Part shown: one piece after another, positions 1 to 7,251 of the stretch
Position numbering within the stretch: position 1 is the stretch's first letter
How the letters are laid out: each line of letters starts with the position of its first letter
Source: Promethearchaeota archaeon
Lineage (GTDB): Archaea; Asgardarchaeota; Lokiarchaeia; Sigynarchaeales; SOKP01
Assembly (NCBI GenBank): GCA_019057735.1
Contig: JAHLWV010000088.1
Location: forward strand, 1-8,751
DNA: 8,751 nt
Direction of reading: 5' to 3'
Program-made: the position numbers and the translations under genes
Notes under the pieces: model-generated
Database searches by the model: none
What the model was told of the DNA's origin: nothing
What the model saw: the letters and a program-made list of their open reading frames with translations, nothing else

Positions 1-12
1 GGAAATTTTTTG

Positions 13-55
13 GGGACGGCTCAAACAATTCGTTTTTGAATCAGAGAACCGTCCC
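13..55. repeat. REP-like imperfect palindrome with GGGACGG/CCGTCCC ends
   Basis: The arms GGGACGG (13-19) and CCGTCCC (49-55) are perfectly complementary. Just inside them CTC and GAGAA pair partially with a bulge, and the centre holds a small ATTC/GAAT pairing around a T-rich loop. From general knowledge, GGGACGGTTC-type palindromes are dispersed in many low-GC and thermophilic anaerobe genomes, often near IS200-like or RAYT transposases. No transposase lies in this window, so it is probably a stand-alone repeat unit. It sits in non-coding DNA, far GC-richer than its surroundings. Confidence 0.6.
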
Positions 56-226
56 ATCCCTTGTCATATTATTCTCGAAATATAATATATATTAATATAT
101 CTTTAGATTTAATCTCCCGGCATAAGTAATAAAATAAAATATAATTTAAAAAATTATTAAACCTTTTTAAAATTACTGTAGTAAAATCACCTCTTTTTTG
201 CATCTATACAAGTAGAAGGGTAAATT

Positions 227-274
227 GGTATCCCCTCTCCCCTCAGCAGGAGAGGGTTAGGGTGAGGGAATACC
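227..274. repeat. GC-rich palindromic repeat element (REP/MITE-like)
   Basis: The outer ends GGTATCCC and GGGAATACC pair with one bulged base, and CTCTCC (235-240) pairs with GGAGAG (249-254) around an eight-base loop. The right arm contains the string GAGGGTTAGGGTGAGGG, which resembles a repeat I recall as widespread in intergenic DNA of many bacteria. The element is sharply GC-richer than its AT-rich surroundings, consistent with insertion of a small mobile or dispersed repeat. No target-site duplication is evident by eye and no transposase is adjacent. Confidence 0.55.
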
Positions 275-567
275 GGTAACCCTAAACTGAAAATCGAAAA
301 CTATTTTCGAAAGGAGAAAAATTTATGTTACAAATGTTTATTCGGTGTTAGCTTTTTATTTCCGCTATTTTAAGCTGTTTCCACTAACTTTTTTTAGAAC
401 AAGAAAACGCTAAAAGTCATCAGTGTATCAACTAAAATCAAGCTCTCTCTCTTTTCTCTAATCCCCCTTCAGAAAGGTTAGCAAAACTATTTTCCGATAA
501 AAGTGCGAGGAATATGCAAAATAATTTTTAACTTTTAAACTTATCATTTTTTGATATGTTAATATTA

Positions 568-1910
568 TTAAGCTTGGTAAACCAATGTGATTATTAAATG
601 AGCTGGTATTTCCAGCTTCATATACTTTTCCCTATCTTTAATTTGTAATTGTTTATTATTATCTCTTGAATTCATTATAACTAATGAAATATTCCTATCA
701 GTATTTATAAAAGCTGTATGTTCAAGACCTTCAATGTCGGAAATAGCATTTACTCTTTTAGCTCCAGGACGAATAAATTTACTAAAATGACCCAAATAAT
801 AGAATGGACTTTCGTAAAGCACTTCATTACTTTGATTATCTACAATTACTGGAGCACCATAAAAATTACCAACATGATTAGGGCCACCGTTATTATTTAG
901 AACCATATTCCAATCTACCCAACCCACCGTACCGTTATTTAAATCTCCAATAATATTATGACCATATCTTTCGACTGTTTCCCAAGCTCCAAGTTTTACT
1001 CCATATTCAATACATGCTTCGGTTAGGACTAATTTTTTATCCGGATAATCTTATATACTTTAGCAACATTTTTAAACTGCTCTCCTGAATACCAGTGGAA
1101 TCCTATGCCCCAGATAAAACTGGCTGCCTTAGGATCCGATAATATAATTTTAGCCCTTTCATATATTTGATCCCTGTTAAAATCCCAAATCATTATTTTT
1201 ACATTATCTAAATTATGCTTGACAAGCACCGGCTTTAAATGTTCTTTTATGAAGTCACGCTCCTCTATAGCTGAATATCTACAAGACTCCCATACTTGAG
1301 TTGCATCTGGCTCATTTTGGACTGTAATTTCCCAAATATCTATGCCCTCTGTGTTGTATTTCTCAATATATTTAGCAATATAAAGAGCCCAGACATCATA
1401 ATATTTATTTAATAGTTTACCTCCATTATTTATTTTACCATTTGATTTCATCCATGCTGGAGGGCTCCATGGAGAAGCAATCAACTTAAAATTAGAGCAA
1501 TTAACCTTCATAGCATCATGAATAAAAGGCGTAAGATACTTTTTATCTCTAGATATATCAAATTTCTTAAGTTTTGTATCGCCAGGCACATTATTGTAGG
1601 CATAATTTCCTAACGAAAAGTCACAACTATTTATATGGGTCCGGCAAAGAGAATAGCCTAATCCTACTTCAGGACTAAAATAGGATTTTATGACTTCCTC
1701 CCTCTTTTCCTGGCTTAGAGTACTAAGATTATATCCACCTGCCTCTGTAAAAGCACCACCAAACCCTTCTATTGTTTGGTAGGTAACATCGCTATCTATT
1801 TCAAGGACAGGTAGGCATTCATTTGATTGTTTACTAAAAAAAGGGGGTTCCTTTTCTGATAACCGATCATTACTATTCCTCGCAGTCATAAAAAATTTAA
1901 CCTTCTTCAT
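568..1910 (-). pseudogene. GH30 glucosylceramidase-like glycoside hydrolase, one frameshift
   Basis: This is a retaining beta-glycosidase of family GH30, closest in my reading to subfamily 1 (GBA1-like, acting on beta-glucosides). The rebuilt protein is about 447 residues, normal for the family. Visible motifs are GFGGAFTEA (49-57), the SPWSPPAWMK segment (146-155), acid/base Glu200 in QNEP (198-201), HWYSG (272-276), nucleophile Glu298 in LTEA, then GWVDWN, GGPNHVGNF and a YYLGHFSKFI sandwich-domain segment. All have clear counterparts in human GBA1. The ATG at 1910 follows AGGGG about ten bases upstream. There is no signal peptide, so it probably acts in the cytoplasm on imported substrate. 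One base is missing at about 1049-1050, after Lys287. Reading on in the -1 frame restores the family sequence to the stop at 568. The break separates the two catalytic glutamates, so without correction the product is inactive. It could be a recent mutation or a sequencing error. Confidence 0.85.
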
Positions 1911-1962
1911 AATTAAAATCCCCTGATTGTTTATTAAGACTATACATTAACCTCTCATGATC

Positions 1963-1998
1963 TTTTCTGCGTTAAAGTTAAGCTATTTTCTGCATTAA
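1963..1998. promoter_or_regulatory. 13-bp direct repeat, 23-bp period, upstream of GH30 gene
   Basis: On the minus strand TTAATGCAGAAAA (1998-1986) and TTAACGCAGAAAA (1975-1963) are identical at 12 of 13 positions. They are spaced 23 bases start to start, close to two helical turns. They lie in the 114-base gap between the kinase stop and the GH30 start. The inner copy ends about 18 bases before a TATAGT (minus strand, 1944-1939), which could be a -10 box. No good -35 hexamer is present, as expected for an activator-dependent promoter. Tandem same-orientation sites of this spacing are typical of AraC-type activators. The regulator identity and promoter function are inference. Confidence 0.35.
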
Positions 1999-2024
1999 TC
2001 AGTAATTTTAATATTAATATGCTA

Positions 2025-2908
2025 TTAATGTATATATTTCTTTTTTTTTACGGGAGCAGTTTGTGCCTCTTTTTTCATTGTTGATAAAGCACCTGCAGCA
2101 TTTGCAAATTTTAAAGCCTCTTCAATTGTTTTTTTCTCTAATAATGCAGTTGCTAAAGCTCCATTAAAACATCACCAGCACCTGTACTGTCAACAGATTT
2201 TATATCGAAGGAAGGGCAGATTATATTCTTTTTAGTATCTATATATTCTGAACCATTTTTTCCTTTTTTAAAATATAGATTTGAGTCCTTTGTTAAAGAG
2301 TTTTTTTGCCCCCGTTTTCAAATCTACTTTACCACATATTTTTTCAAATTCTTTTTCATTTGATGCTGAAATATCTATGTATTGTAAAGGAATTTCGCTT
2401 AAATCCATTACGGGAGCGGGGTCTAAAATAATTACTGGACCTTGATTAGAAATTTGTTTGAGCAATATTTAATCGTATTTAAGGGTATTTCTAGTTCCAA
2501 AAGAAGCATATCAGATTTTATAATATCTTTAAAAATTTTATCTATATAATGACAATCTATAAAACTATTTGCCCCAGGCACAAGAATAATTTGATTTTCT
2601 CCTTCTTTATCTATACTACTAAAAGCGAGACTGGTAGAACATTCTCGAACCTCAACTGACTTCATATTTACTTTTGTCTTTTCTAATATATTTGTTAATT
2701 CTTTTGCATATTTATCATTTCCTAATAACCCGTACATTAAAACGCCAGCACCCAATGTCGATGCTGTTAATGCTTGATTCTCACCTTTCCCGCCAGAATA
2801 TCTTTTAAAATTATAAGACCTCATTGTCTCACCTGGTTTAGAAAAATTATTTACTTCAAAAACAAAATCCATGTTAATATTACCATCAACTGCAACATTA
2901 GAGTTCAT
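2025..2908 (-). pseudogene. PfkB/ribokinase-family sugar kinase, three frameshifts
   Basis: This is a carbohydrate kinase of the ribokinase/PfkB family, which phosphorylates ribose or a related sugar or nucleoside with ATP in the cytoplasm. The rebuilt protein is about 294 residues, normal for the family. Seen are an N-terminal DGNINMD strand, the GGKGEN signature (39-44), a LLLELEIPL strand, LDPAP (about 162-166), a SNEKEFEKI segment, and the anion-hole/catalytic motif DSTGAGD (about 240-246). The frame is lost by one missing base near 2465, one extra T in the run at 2270-2273, and one missing T in the run at 2166-2169. The first two cancel. Each junction continues the family sequence without loss. 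The start is the ATG at 2908, downstream of GAGGAG. A TTG at 2914 is better spaced and cannot be excluded. The substrate (ribose or other) cannot be decided from the sequence. It is either a recently broken gene or has indel sequencing errors. Confidence 0.8.
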
Positions 2909-2960
2909 AATCAAATATACTCTCCTCAAAATGTATTTTTATTGTTTCTTAAAACATGAG

Positions 2961-3938
2961 TTACTTAAGAAGGCCTAAGAGGAGATTCATAAAACGTTCA
3001 TTATCAATGTGGGTACATACTTTTACATTTGGTGCGAATTCACATTCTTTTAGTGCTTCATTTCTATCGGCAACTGTCATTCCGCGAGTTAATTCTCCTT
3101 TAGTTTCAATATCTACATACATATCCTTTAGCATAAATAACTTTTCATTTATTAAGAGTGCGATTGCCTGCGGGTCGGGCAAATAACAGTAATCTATTCC
3201 AAAAGCTGCCTTCATAAACTTCAGCCAGGGTTCTGCCGCTTCTACAATAAACCTACTTACGGGTGTATCAAACTCTCTGATAATATTAAGATGCTCTCTT
3301 TTTAACATTGATTTTTTGGCTGTCTCAAAACCCGTCATATATAAAGGCATTACTGAATGAAAAACTATTTTCGCTGCTTCAGGGTCACAATACATATTGA
3401 ATTCAGCGACAGAAGTGTAACAATCCAACGGTTGTGTCCATCCTCCTCCCATAATAACAGTCTCCTTTAACAGTCCTGGCAAAGAAGGCTCTTTTCTTAT
3501 CGCCAAAGCAAGATTAGTTAAAGGACCAATGCATACCATGGTTATTTCCTTAGGATATTTATTCGCTTGTTCAATTATAAAATCTACTGCATGCTTGCTT
3601 TGGGGCTTCAAATTAATTGTACTACTCGAAACAGTAGCTCCTTTTTTCCATCCGGAACGCTCAAGGATTTTGGAAAAAGTATTTCTGATTTCCTCCATTT
3701 CCTGAATTATTGGATTTATAGCTCCCGGATAAACATTTATTTCAGGCCTATTCATAATTTCCAACAAGTTAAGTGCGTTTATTGTACCTTGTTCAGTTGT
3801 CACATTTCCGTTTACTATGGTCATTCCCAGCATTTCAATTTTGTCTGAATTCAAAGCCATTATTATAGCTAAACCATCATCAATATCAGCCCCTAAAGCC
3901 CCAATACCTGGATCCGTGTCAAGAATTATTTTCTTCAT
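2961..3938 (-). CDS. Nucleoside hydrolase (inosine-uridine-preferring family)
   Basis: This family hydrolyses the N-glycosidic bond of ribonucleosides, giving ribose and a free base, in the cytoplasm. The 325-residue protein has the N-terminal Ca2+/ribose-binding motif as DTDPGIGALGADIDDG. Asp7, Asp9, Asp20 and Asp21 are present, but with extra residues between the DxD and DD parts compared with the usual DTDPGIDD. Other family features are TIVNGN (40-45), MVCIGPLTNLALA (134-146), VIMGGG (161-166), EFNMYCDPEAA (179-189) and a C-terminal LPDPQAIA (253-260). There the Asp255 ligand is kept, but the preceding residue is Pro rather than the catalytic His of several characterised members. The start ATG has AGGGGA about nine bases upstream. 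That site lies in the end of the preceding gene, only four bases away, so translation is probably coupled. Altered motifs suggest a substrate other than plain purine or pyrimidine nucleosides. Confidence 0.9.
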   Translation of the reverse strand: MKKIILDTDPGIGALGADIDDGLAIIMALNSDKIEMLGMTIVNGNVTTEQGTINALNLLEIMNRPEINVYPGAINPIIQEMEEIRNTFSKILERSGWKKGATVSSSTINLKPQSKHAVDFIIEQANKYPKEITMVCIGPLTNLALAIRKEPSLPGLLKETVIMGGGWTQPLDCYTSVAEFNMYCDPEAAKIVFHSVMPLYMTGFETAKKSMLKREHLNIIREFDTPVSRFIVEAAEPWLKFMKAAFGIDYCYLPDPQAIALLINEKLFMLKDMYVDIETKGELTRGMTVADRNEALKECEFAPNVKVCTHIDNERFMNLLLGLLK

Positions 3939-3942
3939 ATTT

Positions 3943-5307
3943 TCATCCCCTTTTATTTTTTATAATACTTAATGTCCTCGTAGCAAGGTCAGAGATATTT
4001 AGCTCTGCCATACCTGTCAATGCAGAACTTAATTGATCATTCAAAGGATTTATCCATTTTTTTGGAAGTCTGGATGCCCCTGTTATTATACCGAGAATGG
4101 AACCAACCGTAGCTCCATTACAATCTGTATCCAGTCCTGCCATAACTGCGATTGTAATAGATTTACTAAAATCTCCTTCACCATAAATCAGAGCCATAAC
4201 CACTATAGCTGCATTTGGTATCACATGAAACCAATTATAGTAATTATATTTTTTCCTTATGAATTGAAATGTATCACGCCAATCCGAATTGTTTTTACTC
4301 CACTTTATAACATTTTTAATTACTTCATACAACCTCGACTTTACAGGTACTATAGAAAGTGCAAGTTTAATAATTGTAGTTATGTCAGAAGTTCTAAAAG
4401 AAGCTGCAATTGCAGCAGAAACAAACAGTTCTCCATAAATTCCATTTTTCTGATGAGAAATAATTGCATCTCTGTAAGCAAACTCAGTCGCTTTCTCTAA
4501 ATTATCAGGATTTACATATCCCCATATATCACCACGAATTTGTGCTCCAATCCATTCACGATAGGGATTATAATAGAATGCTGTCTCAGGTGGTTCAATA
4601 CCATTGGTTAAATTCTTATAAGCAACTCTCTCAGCTGTATATGTTAAAAAAAGAGGAAGATATTCAAGCCAGGTCATTCCAACATCAATTGATGTGAATC
4701 CATTACCGTACTTTTCCAGCACCTTGAGACCAATTATTGTATAATCAATATCATCATCACGTAACATGCGGTTTTTTTCAAGTACATTTTCAAAAACACC
4801 TGTTTTGTATCTTTTAACCTGCTCCTCATCCATATTAAAATTTGTTGGCAACCCGTTTTTCTTAGATATGTAATATTTAATTGGCCAATTATTCTTCCAT
4901 TTATTTAATTCCTTAATTTGTTCAAAAGACATGCCTTCAACAGGTTTTCCCAATAAACAGCCGGCACATCTTCCCAGCCATCCCCCATATATACGATCAA
5001 ATAATTCATCATCGTCAAGCAGTATAGGATTAAGTTTGCTGTTAAAGACATTTTTACTGCTATTATCTTTTATTTTCATATAATCATTTGGTTCATAATA
5101 ACCATAATCTTTACGAACTTGCAAATTAGTAATTTCCTCATATAAACTTTTTAATTTTTCTTCTTTTTGTTTTTCTTCTTTTTCAGCTAAAAATTGTTTT
5201 AGTAATTGTTTAGTCTCAACAATTTTTATATTTTTGCCCTCCTGATAAGACTGAAATATTTCATCCAGTATAATTTGAGAAAGCGATAACCATTCGATTG
5301 TACTCAT
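3943..5307 (-). CDS. ADP-ribosylglycohydrolase (DraG/ARH-like) family protein with helical N-terminal extension
   Basis: Members of this fold are Mg2+- or Mn2+-dependent hydrolases that remove ADP-ribose or cleave related ribosyl bonds. The 454-residue protein has an all-helical ADPRH domain from about residue 105. It begins with DRIYGGWLGRCAGCLLGKPVEG (104-125 region), carries a metal-binding Asp cluster RDDDIDYT (183-190), and ends with the second metal motif GLDTDCNGATVGSILG (391-406, Asp393 and Asp395). The first about 100 residues are an added charged region, rich in Lys, Glu and Gln between 33 and 62, likely coiled coil. AAAGGAGGT precedes the ATG by about 11 bases. It follows the second permease by 30 bases and is coupled to the nucleoside hydrolase. 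Placement in a sugar-import operon suggests catabolism of an imported ribosyl compound rather than reversal of protein ADP-ribosylation; that is inference. The family call is firm, the substrate unknown. Confidence 0.88.
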   Translation of the reverse strand: MSTIEWLSLSQIILDEIFQSYQEGKNIKIVETKQLLKQFLAEKEEKQKEEKLKSLYEEITNLQVRKDYGYYEPNDYMKIKDNSSKNVFNSKLNPILLDDDELFDRIYGGWLGRCAGCLLGKPVEGMSFEQIKELNKWKNNWPIKYYISKKNGLPTNFNMDEEQVKRYKTGVFENVLEKNRMLRDDDIDYTIIGLKVLEKYGNGFTSIDVGMTWLEYLPLFLTYTAERVAYKNLTNGIEPPETAFYYNPYREWIGAQIRGDIWGYVNPDNLEKATEFAYRDAIISHQKNGIYGELFVSAAIAASFRTSDITTIIKLALSIVPVKSRLYEVIKNVIKWSKNNSDWRDTFQFIRKKYNYYNWFHVIPNAAIVVMALIYGEGDFSKSITIAVMAGLDTDCNGATVGSILGIITGASRLPKKWINPLNDQLSSALTGMAELNISDLATRTLSIIKNKRG

Positions 5308-5337
5308 TTATCCTCAATACCTCCTTTAAAATATTAT

Positions 5338-6183
5338 CTATTCTTTTATACCAGTTCCTGTGACAGCTTGAACAAAAAAACGCTGTAGTGGTAAAAGAAT
5401 CAATATGGGTATTATTGCTGCCATAATAACTCCGGCAAATAACAAATTCCATTTAGTTTGATACTGTGTGAAGAAATTAGATATTGCAACTTGCACCACT
5501 CTATATTCAGGACTGTTGCCAACCAGCAATGGGTAAAAAAATTCATTCCATCTTAATATTAACATCAATATACTTGCACTAACAATAACCGGTTTTGAAA
5601 TTGGAAGTACTATTTTATAAAAAATTGTGAACCAGGAAGCACCATCAATACGAGCAGATTCAAATAATGCTTTCGGGAATCCTTTAAAAAACTGTCTGAA
5701 AAGGAAAATTATCATTCCATTTGCTATACCTGGCAAGATTAAGCCTGTATAAGTATTAACTAACCCGAGTTGTCGAATAAAGTTATAAAGTGGTATTGCA
5801 ATTGACTCGAATGGAATCATAAATGTAACGAGAACCATAACAAATAATATGTCCCTGCCTTTAAACTTAAGATGTGCAAAAGCAAAACCTGCCATACTGT
5901 TGACTACAACCCCACCAATAACACTCATAATTGAAATAAAAAAACTGTTGAATAAAGATCTCCCAAAATTAATTTCCTTAAAAATATCCACATATGCATC
6001 AAAATTAATTTTCATTGGAACTAAAGTGCGCCAGGTAAAGGGGGTCATATATTTAAATACATCTTCCGATGTTCTAAAAGAAGATACTAATACAATATAA
6101 ACTGGAGCTATAATAAACAAAGAGTAAATGAATAATAAAGCGTATGTAATGACTTGACTATGAAATCCCTTTTTTCCCAGCAT
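5338..6183 (-). CDS. CUT1 sugar ABC transporter permease, MalG-like
   Basis: This is the inner-membrane permease subunit of a CUT1 carbohydrate importer, pairing with the MalF-like protein encoded just upstream. The 281-residue length is typical. Hydrophobic segments lie at about 12-33, 77-100, 112-132, 146-164, 197-215 and 248-266, giving six membrane spans. The cytoplasmic EAA loop that docks on the ATPase is FESARIDGASWFTIFYK (174-190), followed by the usual VLP. The C-terminus GTGIKE matches the common MalG ending (G-x-x-K). TAGGAGGAG sits about eight bases before the ATG, and the gene begins 21 bases after the MalF-like stop. No transporter ATPase follows, so energy must come from a subunit encoded elsewhere. 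The solute cannot be assigned from this protein. Confidence 0.93.
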   Translation of the reverse strand: MLGKKGFHSQVITYALLFIYSLFIIAPVYIVLVSSFRTSEDVFKYMTPFTWRTLVPMKINFDAYVDIFKEINFGRSLFNSFFISIMSVIGGVVVNSMAGFAFAHLKFKGRDILFVMVLVTFMIPFESIAIPLYNFIRQLGLVNTYTGLILPGIANGMIIFLFRQFFKGFPKALFESARIDGASWFTIFYKIVLPISKPVIVSASILMLILRWNEFFYPLLVGNSPEYRVVQVAISNFFTQYQTKWNLLFAGVIMAAIIPILILLPLQRFFVQAVTGTGIKE

Positions 6184-6204
6184 GTGAACATCTCCTCCTA
6201 TAAT

Positions 6205-7062
6205 TTAATCTTCGGTTCTTAATACTCTCAATTGTATTCCAACAACTATTAATATAATTATAATTAACATCACAACAATAGCATTTGATCGGCCTACGTC
6301 TGAATATGAAAAAGCACTTTCGTATGCTTCATACATAAGTAAATGAGTGGACTTGGAGGGTCCACCCTGAGTCAAGGTATATACTGGAGCAAACATAAGG
6401 AAATTTGCAGTTGTTGCGCCAACTGCAATAAAAACGATAGCCCTCTTTAGTAAAGGTAAAGTCACATATATAAACCCCTGGAATGGTGACGCGCCATCTA
6501 TACATGCTGACTCATATATTTGAATGGGAATTTCCTGCAATGCCGCAAGAATAAAGATCATCCAATAACTAAATCCAATCCAACTAATAATTAAAATAAT
6601 GCAGTACAATGCTTGAGTTTGACTGATAAGGAATAATTGTTTGGGTATCTCAATTAATGATAATATACCATTTATAAATCCATTAGGCTTGAGCAATAAT
6701 CCCCAAATAACTGAAGCTATTGGAACTGAGATTGCTACCGGTAAATAAAATAATGTCCTGAAAGCATTAATTCCTTTCACGCGCTGATTTACTAAAACTG
6801 CAACTAATGTTGCCATAATTACTTGTAGCGGATTTATTATTAAATTGAATTTTAAAGTTATCTTTAAGGAATTTAAAAAGACCGGATCATTAAACAGTTC
6901 CCTATAATTTGTAAGCCCTATAAAATTGAGTGTATGTTTAATAAAAGAATACGAATATAAGCTTCTTATTACTGCATAAAAAAGAGGATAAACCTTGAAA
7001 AAAAATAAAATCACTAAAGCAGGAAATAAAAAGATAAAAATAATATACCATTTTGCCTTCAT
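6205..7062 (-). CDS. CUT1 sugar ABC transporter permease, MalF-like
   Basis: This is the first permease subunit of the importer, an integral inner-membrane protein of 285 residues. Hydrophobic segments lie at about 6-28, 68-91, 103-123, 151-174, 206-227 and 260-279. The EAA loop reads YESACIDGASPFQGFIYV (183-200) followed by TLP, and the LTQGGPSKST segment (230-239) is a MalF-type hallmark. It is a short MalF without the long periplasmic loop of the enterobacterial protein, as usual in Gram-positive and thermophile systems. CAGGAG lies about nine bases before the ATG. A 189-base gap with a strong palindrome separates it from the binding-protein gene, so it is probably expressed at a lower level than that gene. 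Confidence 0.93.
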   Translation of the reverse strand: MKAKWYIIFIFLFPALVILFFFKVYPLFYAVIRSLYSYSFIKHTLNFIGLTNYRELFNDPVFLNSLKITLKFNLIINPLQVIMATLVAVLVNQRVKGINAFRTLFYLPVAISVPIASVIWGLLLKPNGFINGILSLIEIPKQLFLISQTQALYCIILIISWIGFSYWMIFILAALQEIPIQIYESACIDGASPFQGFIYVTLPLLKRAIVFIAVGATTANFLMFAPVYTLTQGGPSKSTHLLMYEAYESAFSYSDVGRSNAIVVMLIIIILIVVGIQLRVLRTED

Positions 7063-7190
7063 GCAAATTACTCCTGGTAAAATATATAAGCTAAATCATT
7101 AATTGCATTTATCTTAGCCAACCCTGTTTAAAAAGTTAATAAAAGAAATTGAAAATAAAAGGCAGACGTAACAATATGATAGAAGCAGCT

Positions 7191-7229
7191 AATTTGAGAC
7201 GGGAAATATAATATTTCCCGTCTCAAATT
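7191..7229. terminator. Perfect 19-bp-arm palindrome between binding-protein and permease genes
   Basis: AATTTGAGACGGGAAATAT (7191-7209) and its exact reverse complement (7211-7229) flank a single central A. In minus-strand RNA it lies 22 bases after the binding-protein stop and could fold to a very stable hairpin. No U-tract follows it, so a classical Rho-independent terminator is unlikely. It more likely acts as an mRNA 3'-end stabiliser or partial attenuator, giving more binding protein than permease, like the malE-malF intergenic REP in E. coli. Confidence 0.7.
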
Positions 7230-7251
7230 GCTAACTTGCTTACACTATACA

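Larger units (their letters stand above)
1..567. other. Non-coding, repeat-bearing region downstream of the GH30 gene
   Basis: I see no supportable gene in these 567 bases on either strand. The stretch is very AT-rich, especially 60-180, and holds two palindromic repeat-like elements (listed separately). A 7-bp AT-rich hairpin lies at 294-310. Immediately after it, an AAGGAG sequence at 311-316 precedes an ATG at 325 that opens only an 8-residue frame ending at 351, too short to call a gene. I do not see a convincing intrinsic terminator for the minus-strand operon just left of 568. A GTTAG/CTAAC pair (346-350 and 383-387) followed by seven T residues could be a weak plus-strand terminator, but its loop is long. 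Confidence 0.6.

Noticed and set aside
325..351. Plus-strand 8-codon frame MLQMFIRC behind a good AAGGAG
   Set aside because: It is too short and isolated, and no gene follows that it could lead into. The ribosome-site match may be chance in A-rich DNA.
454..482. Possible hairpin CTAATCC...GGTTAG as terminator of the operon
   Set aside because: Pairing is interrupted by mismatches and neither direction is followed by a T tract.
2927..2929. TTG at 2929 as start of the kinase
   Set aside because: It overlaps the GAGGAG ribosome site itself. The PfkB N-terminal strand begins after the ATG at 2908.
4033..4500. 155-residue open frame on the plus strand
   Set aside because: It lies wholly inside the ADP-ribosylglycohydrolase gene on the other strand, has no ribosome binding site, and its composition (many Cys, Ile, Asn, Tyr) is that of an antisense shadow.
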